The translations under genes and the position numbers were made by a program. A stretch of 36,840 nt of DNA from a virus. The notes beneath the pieces are model-generated. The model made no database searches. It worked only from the letters and a program-made list of their open reading frames with translations, and was not told where the DNA came from. The DNA lies in the IMG/VR virus record IMGVR_UViG_3300028571_002140, positions 1 to 36,840 of that record. One strand, given 5' to 3'. This document shows positions 33,111 to 36,840 of this stretch, piece by piece (the first letter of the stretch is position 1; each line of letters opens with the position of its first letter).

Positions 33111-33632
33111 ATGAAAATCCTGCAGGGTGATGTCTGGAAGCGAAGGGGGGTTAGCCTCCTATGGGAGGCTAACTCGCTGTCGGCTTTGGTCGAGCCTAAA
33201 GATGTTGTTTCAATAAGGCAGTTTTTCTCACTCGTGGGAAATTGGCCGAATGATTTACCTTGCAACGAAGGGAACACATTGGTCGTCGCGGGGCTTGAGG
33301 GTTGCGTTGATTTGATGGAACCTGAGGAAGCTGAAGGCTGGTTGAAATCAGAATTCCTGCCCGCTGTTCTTGCGTTTCAAGATGAATATAGTCTTGAGGC
33401 TGCACTTGTCTTTTGGTTACCCACTGGAAAGAGCCGGGTCCGTATGAACCGAGCAACAGAGGCCTATACGTGGATTTGTTCCGCCCCACATAGTAATCAA
33501 CACCTCGACATTGGTCGAATACTTTGGGCCGGAGCTGAGGCTGATGTTGGCCGAATCATTGATTCTGACAATAACAACCCAGACCCAGACGGGGCGGCTT
33601 GGATTGGACTTCATCACTCGAGGTTGTCTTGA
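33111..33632 (+). CDS. unknown protein between methyltransferase and helicase
   Basis: 173 residues, spaced 2 nt from both neighbours, so it is part of the same tight operon. It starts MKILQGDVWKRRGVSLLWEA, with VVAGLEGCVDLM and AALVFWLPTGKSRVRMN in the middle. The C-terminus (WICSAPHSNQHLDIGRILWA, DPDGAAWIGLHHSRLS) has several aromatic and acidic residues. No catalytic motif or known domain is visible. PTGKS is not a full P-loop. Conserved position would suggest an adaptor or specificity subunit, but this cannot be shown here. Confidence 0.85.
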   Translation: MKILQGDVWKRRGVSLLWEANSLSALVEPKDVVSIRQFFSLVGNWPNDLPCNEGNTLVVAGLEGCVDLMEPEEAEGWLKSEFLPAVLAFQDEYSLEAALVFWLPTGKSRVRMNRATEAYTWICSAPHSNQHLDIGRILWAGAEADVGRIIDSDNNNPDPDGAAWIGLHHSRLS

Positions 33633-33634
33633 TA

Positions 33635-36412
33635 ATGGCCGAGGAAGTCTTTACCCCTGGCGAGCGAATAACCCATCCAGAATACGGCCCAGGCGTTGCA
33701 CTTGAAATTGCACGTGACGGATATTTGCGGGCATTTTTTGGGGTTGGTGAACGCCGAGTTCCGCTTGGGTCTATACGTCGAGAACTATCGCGGACAGAGC
33801 GTATTTTGCGTGCTGTAGATGGAACAGCCGATAGATCACGCAAGGCTTGGCTGTCTTATGAAGCCCACGCTCTGCCAGTTATGGAAAGTGCATCGGCATT
33901 AACCTCGGCAAAAATTGATCTACTCCCTCACCAAGTAGTGCTGACACACCGCATTGCGACTGCATCACCACGTCGTTACCTTATTGCTGACGAAGTGGGC
34001 CTCGGTAAGACTATCGAGACCGCTCTGATCTTGCGGGAGCTCGCAAGCCGTGGGGAACTAAGTCGAGCACTTATGGTGGTACCAGCTGGTTTAGTAAACA
34101 ACTGGCATCGTGAGTTGAATGATGTCTTCAACCTTGATTTTGAGGTGTTCGGATCTGAGGGTGACATTACCGATAGAAAAACGAACGCATTTTCTAAGCA
34201 CGATCGCTTGATTGCAAGTATCGACACGCTCAAAAGGCCTGCACGTATCAAACGCCTATTGGACGCTCCACGTTGGGATTTAGTGGTTTTTGACGAAGCT
34301 CACCACTTAACGGCATACCGCACCGGTGGAAAAGTTCGAAAGACTGAAAACTACAAACTTGCAGAGGCATTAAAAGACCACTCGCGGGACCTTTTGCTGC
34401 TTTCGGCCACTCCTCACCAAGGCAACCATTTTCAATTCTGGATGTTGGCACAGCTACTTAACCCAACAATGTTTGGCAGTCCTGAGGAAATGCTTGAGCA
34501 CAGGCACCGTCTAAATACTGTGATGTATCGACGAACCAAGGCAGACGCATGCCAGCCAGATGGATCCCCTCTGTTCGCTCGACGATGGGTACATACCGAA
34601 TCATTTCTCATGGGCATAGAGGAAAAGCTCTTTTACGAAAAACTGCGCGAGTACCTTGAAGACGGTTTTAATTTAGCAAGGCGGCAAGGCGGCAAGGGTC
34701 AGGCACTTGGATTTTTAATGGCAATTTTCCAAAAAATTGCTGCATCCAGTTTTGCTGCCGTTCGACGAACACTCAAACGTCGTCTTCTGATGTTGACACT
34801 TCATGAAGCCTTTTTAAGAGACAAAGAACTCGACATCGAAGGCCGTGAATTGTTGACCAATGAAGCCAGGGAATTGGTTCATGAAGAATTTAACCTGTCT
34901 CGCGACAGCATTGGTCGCAGTGAGGTTGATCGTGTCATTGCCGATTTGAAATTCCGATTAGTTAAGAAGCTAGATGCCGAAGCACTGGAACTTGCTTCAG
35001 ATCCCTACGGAAGTGAGTATTCCTCAGCACATGCTGAGGAGGCGGCATCAGCCGTAGTCGAAATGCATTTGCCAGAAGAGCGCTTACGCATCGGGGACTT
35101 GCTCAATGTTTTCCCTCAACAGCGGGAAACCAAAGCCCAGAAATTGTTAGATGGATTGGGAATTTTGTGGCGACAGAATCCCAATGAAAAAATCGTAATT
35201 TTTGCAACTTACCTTGGCACTGTCGATTTAATTGCACGTGAGATCGACCAGACATTTCCTGGGCAAGGCGTAGTGGTTTTGCGCGGTGGTGATCACGGTG
35301 CAAAGGTCGCTGCTGAACGTCGCTTCCGCCAAAAAGATGGACCGAGAGTATTGGTATGCACGGCTGCGGGCCGAGAAGGCATCAACCTTCAATTCGCTAG
35401 GATTCTATTTAACTTCGACCTGCCCTGGAATCCCATGGATATCGAACAGCGTATCGGTCGAATCCACCGTTATGGGCAAAACCATACGGCGCAGGTCTAC
35501 AACCTAGTGATGTCTGACACGATTGAGGGCAGGATATTTTTACTTTTAGATGAAAAGTTAACTGAGATTGCTCGTACCGTTGGCAAGGTGGACGATGAGG
35601 GCAACGTTGCTGAAGACCTTCGCGCGCAGATTCTCGGTCAACTCTCCGAGCGCTTGAACTATGACCGTCTCTATCAAGAGGCTCTGTCTGATCCGGAATT
35701 GAAACGCACGAAGGTTGAACTTGAAGCTGCCATGTCAAATTCGCAGGAAGCGAGACAAGTAGTTTTTGATCTGTTCCAAGACCTCAATGGATTCAGTCTT
35801 GATGACTACAAACCCTTTTCTGACGTTTCGTCTGGGCTTGGTCGCTTGGTTAGATTTATGTCAGCTGCTGTTGAAGATCGACAGCAAAAGCTAATCAAAA
35901 TCGACGAAGAGACATATGACCTCGTGAGTGTCGACGGGACTCGGCGCGCTAGATTTACGTTGAACCGAGAAACTGCAACTGGGAGTGACACTATTGAATT
36001 GATGGGCTTAGATCACCCTTTGGTACAAGAAGAATTAGGCCGGTGGCGAAGTGTGCCCCCTGAAGAAATTGGCGTGGCTGTTAAGGGCGATTTGGCCGAA
36101 CCCGTAATGCTTTCTTTATGGATGGTTGAAGCCTCAGGAAAAAACGGCGAGCGAAGAGTGGTTGTTCAAGCCATTGCTGTCAAACAAGACGGTAGCCGTG
36201 TGCCGTCCGTGGAGCGGCAAAGTGAGCACTACATGCAATCTTCACCATCAAAGCCAGCATTTTCACCAGAGCGACGAATAGAGCTATTTTCTACTGCCGT
36301 TGAACCGACCTTGCAACGTGAACTTAAGCATAAAGGGGCTGCAAATGGCGATGGCAGCTACTCGGCCGAATTGATCGGATATGTTGAGATCACAAATCTA
36401 GTGCCTCAATAA
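33635..36412 (+). CDS. SNF2-family DEAH helicase (BrxHII/DrmD-like)
   Basis: 925 residues from the ATG at 33635, 2 nt after the preceding stop; a TTG at 33599 would overlap it. N-terminal residues include a small strand-rich domain (FTPGERITHPEYGPGVAL). The SNF2 core has YLIADEVGLGKTIETALIL (motif I), VVFDEAHHLTAYR (motif II), LLLSATPHQGN (III) and the C-terminal helicase lobe ending QRIGRIHRYGQ (VI). The C-terminal 250 residues have no known domain. Similar translocases in BREX type 3 (BrxHII) and DISARM (DrmD) act on phage DNA. It is the last gene of the operon. Confidence 0.93.
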   Translation: MAEEVFTPGERITHPEYGPGVALEIARDGYLRAFFGVGERRVPLGSIRRELSRTERILRAVDGTADRSRKAWLSYEAHALPVMESASALTSAKIDLLPHQVVLTHRIATASPRRYLIADEVGLGKTIETALILRELASRGELSRALMVVPAGLVNNWHRELNDVFNLDFEVFGSEGDITDRKTNAFSKHDRLIASIDTLKRPARIKRLLDAPRWDLVVFDEAHHLTAYRTGGKVRKTENYKLAEALKDHSRDLLLLSATPHQGNHFQFWMLAQLLNPTMFGSPEEMLEHRHRLNTVMYRRTKADACQPDGSPLFARRWVHTESFLMGIEEKLFYEKLREYLEDGFNLARRQGGKGQALGFLMAIFQKIAASSFAAVRRTLKRRLLMLTLHEAFLRDKELDIEGRELLTNEARELVHEEFNLSRDSIGRSEVDRVIADLKFRLVKKLDAEALELASDPYGSEYSSAHAEEAASAVVEMHLPEERLRIGDLLNVFPQQRETKAQKLLDGLGILWRQNPNEKIVIFATYLGTVDLIAREIDQTFPGQGVVVLRGGDHGAKVAAERRFRQKDGPRVLVCTAAGREGINLQFARILFNFDLPWNPMDIEQRIGRIHRYGQNHTAQVYNLVMSDTIEGRIFLLLDEKLTEIARTVGKVDDEGNVAEDLRAQILGQLSERLNYDRLYQEALSDPELKRTKVELEAAMSNSQEARQVVFDLFQDLNGFSLDDYKPFSDVSSGLGRLVRFMSAAVEDRQQKLIKIDEETYDLVSVDGTRRARFTLNRETATGSDTIELMGLDHPLVQEELGRWRSVPPEEIGVAVKGDLAEPVMLSLWMVEASGKNGERRVVVQAIAVKQDGSRVPSVERQSEHYMQSSPSKPAFSPERRIELFSTAVEPTLQRELKHKGAANGDGSYSAELIGYVEITNLVPQ

Positions 36413-36421
36413 CCGACTCGA

Positions 36422-36500
36422 TACCGGTTTGCGGTCATAGCGCTCTGAAGAACAAAATTTCGTTCGGCTTGATTCAAAGCCCGTTTTGCCGAAACCGGTA
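36422..36500. repeat. near-perfect inverted repeat downstream of the helicase
   Basis: TACCGGTTTGCGG (36422-36434) and CCGAAACCGGTA (36489-36500) are complementary except for a one-base gap. They are separated by 54 nt and lie between the operon end and the tRNA. This could be a terminator-like structure or a remnant of an attachment site. No T-run follows. Confidence 0.4.
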
Positions 36501-36610
36501 AATTCACGGCTCGGAACCAAGTCCGAAAAAGTCATGAGGTTTTGAGACAAACGGGGTTTGAGACGCCTTTACCGGGCCAATGGCGCAGGTCGCAGTCAGG
36601 AGCCCAAAGC

Positions 36611-36634
36611 AAAAAGCCCCGCGTGGTGCGGGGC
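36611..36634 (-). terminator. rho-independent terminator after tRNA-Ser
   Basis: A 7-bp GC stem (GCCCCGC 36616-36622 and GCGGGGC 36628-36634, 5-nt loop) is followed on the minus strand by five T (36615-36611). It lies 47 nt past the tRNA 3' end and ends that transcript. Confidence 0.8.
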
Positions 36635-36680
36635 CTGAGGCTGCCTCAAGGCCTGCTGAGCAGGTTTGAGGTCTTTGTAC

Positions 36681-36770
36681 TGGCGGAGGAGGAGGGATTC
36701 GAACCCTCGGTAGTGTTGCCACTACGCCTGATTTCGAGTCAGGTACATTCGACCACTCTGCCACCCCTCC
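36681..36770 (-). tRNA. tRNA-Ser (anticodon CGA)
   Basis: 90 nt including encoded CCA. The acceptor stem GGAGGGG pairs with CTCCTCC, with discriminator G. The anticodon stem-loop reads CTGACTCGAAATCAG, giving anticodon CGA, which reads UCG. A long variable arm (GTAGTGGCAACACTAC) is typical of tRNA-Ser, and the T-arm has GGGTTCGAATCCC. Its 3' end faces the defence island, as expected for a genomic-island insertion site. Confidence 0.96.
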
Positions 36771-36840
36771 GGATTAGGTTTCGCTTGTCGAAGGCAAGAT
36801 TCTAGCAGAGCGGTAATTGCTTAAATGCTCAGCAGCGGCA

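Noticed and set aside
25121-36412. Calling the locus DISARM
   Set aside because: The helicase resembles DrmD and a methylase is present, but no DrmA, DrmB (DUF1998) or DrmC (PLD) protein is seen, while PglZ points to BREX-like systems.
36504-36805. Short ORFs on both strands over the tRNA
   Set aside because: They translate the tRNA and its terminator (for example the FEPS pattern from the T-arm), a common false gene call.

Overview
The window looks like accessory DNA of a proteobacterium, most likely a betaproteobacterium of the Burkholderiales. That is an inference from the GC-rich, GTG/TTG-tolerant coding style and the phage gene types; no core marker gene is present. Three blocks can be read.

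(1) About 1-18.6 kb is a tailed-phage (prophage) segment, nearly all on the minus strand. Read in the direction of transcription (right to left) it holds two unknown early proteins, a sigma-like factor, a recombination/replication set (RecA-like NTPase, DUF669 protein, Fe-S PD-(D/E)XK nuclease, SF2 helicase, DUF6511-like protein, prim-pol/helicase), a repeat-rich origin-like gap, a RuvC-like resolvase, a TumE/TumA-type toxin-antitoxin pair, a ParB-DNA methyltransferase fusion, three small plus-strand genes, an HNH nuclease, a possible cos region, small and large terminase, and an HK97-type portal cut by the window edge.

(2) About 19.0-21.4 kb is a plus-strand integration module of four overlapping genes: a small ORF, a DUF2924 protein, a large serine recombinase and a small HTH-like protein.

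(3) About 21.4-36.4 kb is a defence-type island. A minus-strand operon (SDG-repeat protein, an acidic protein interrupted by an in-frame stop, a macro-domain protein, a DUF3293 protein and two unknown proteins) is divergent from a WYL-domain regulator. The regulator precedes a 10-kb plus-strand operon: a DUF499-type AAA+ ATPase, a short PglZ, a DUF1156-type Zn-ribbon adenine methyltransferase, an unknown 173-aa protein and a SNF2/DEAH helicase. A perfect inverted repeat lies between regulator and operon. The parts list overlaps type 3 BREX (ATPase, PglZ, PglXI-like methylase, BrxHII-like helicase), but gene order, PglZ size and the absence of recognisable BrxA/BrxF set it apart. It is the best candidate here for a poorly described anti-phage system.

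The island ends at a tRNA-Ser(CGA) on the minus strand whose 3' end faces the island, as expected for an integration hot spot. The phage and defence blocks differ visibly in base composition, which suggests separate acquisition.
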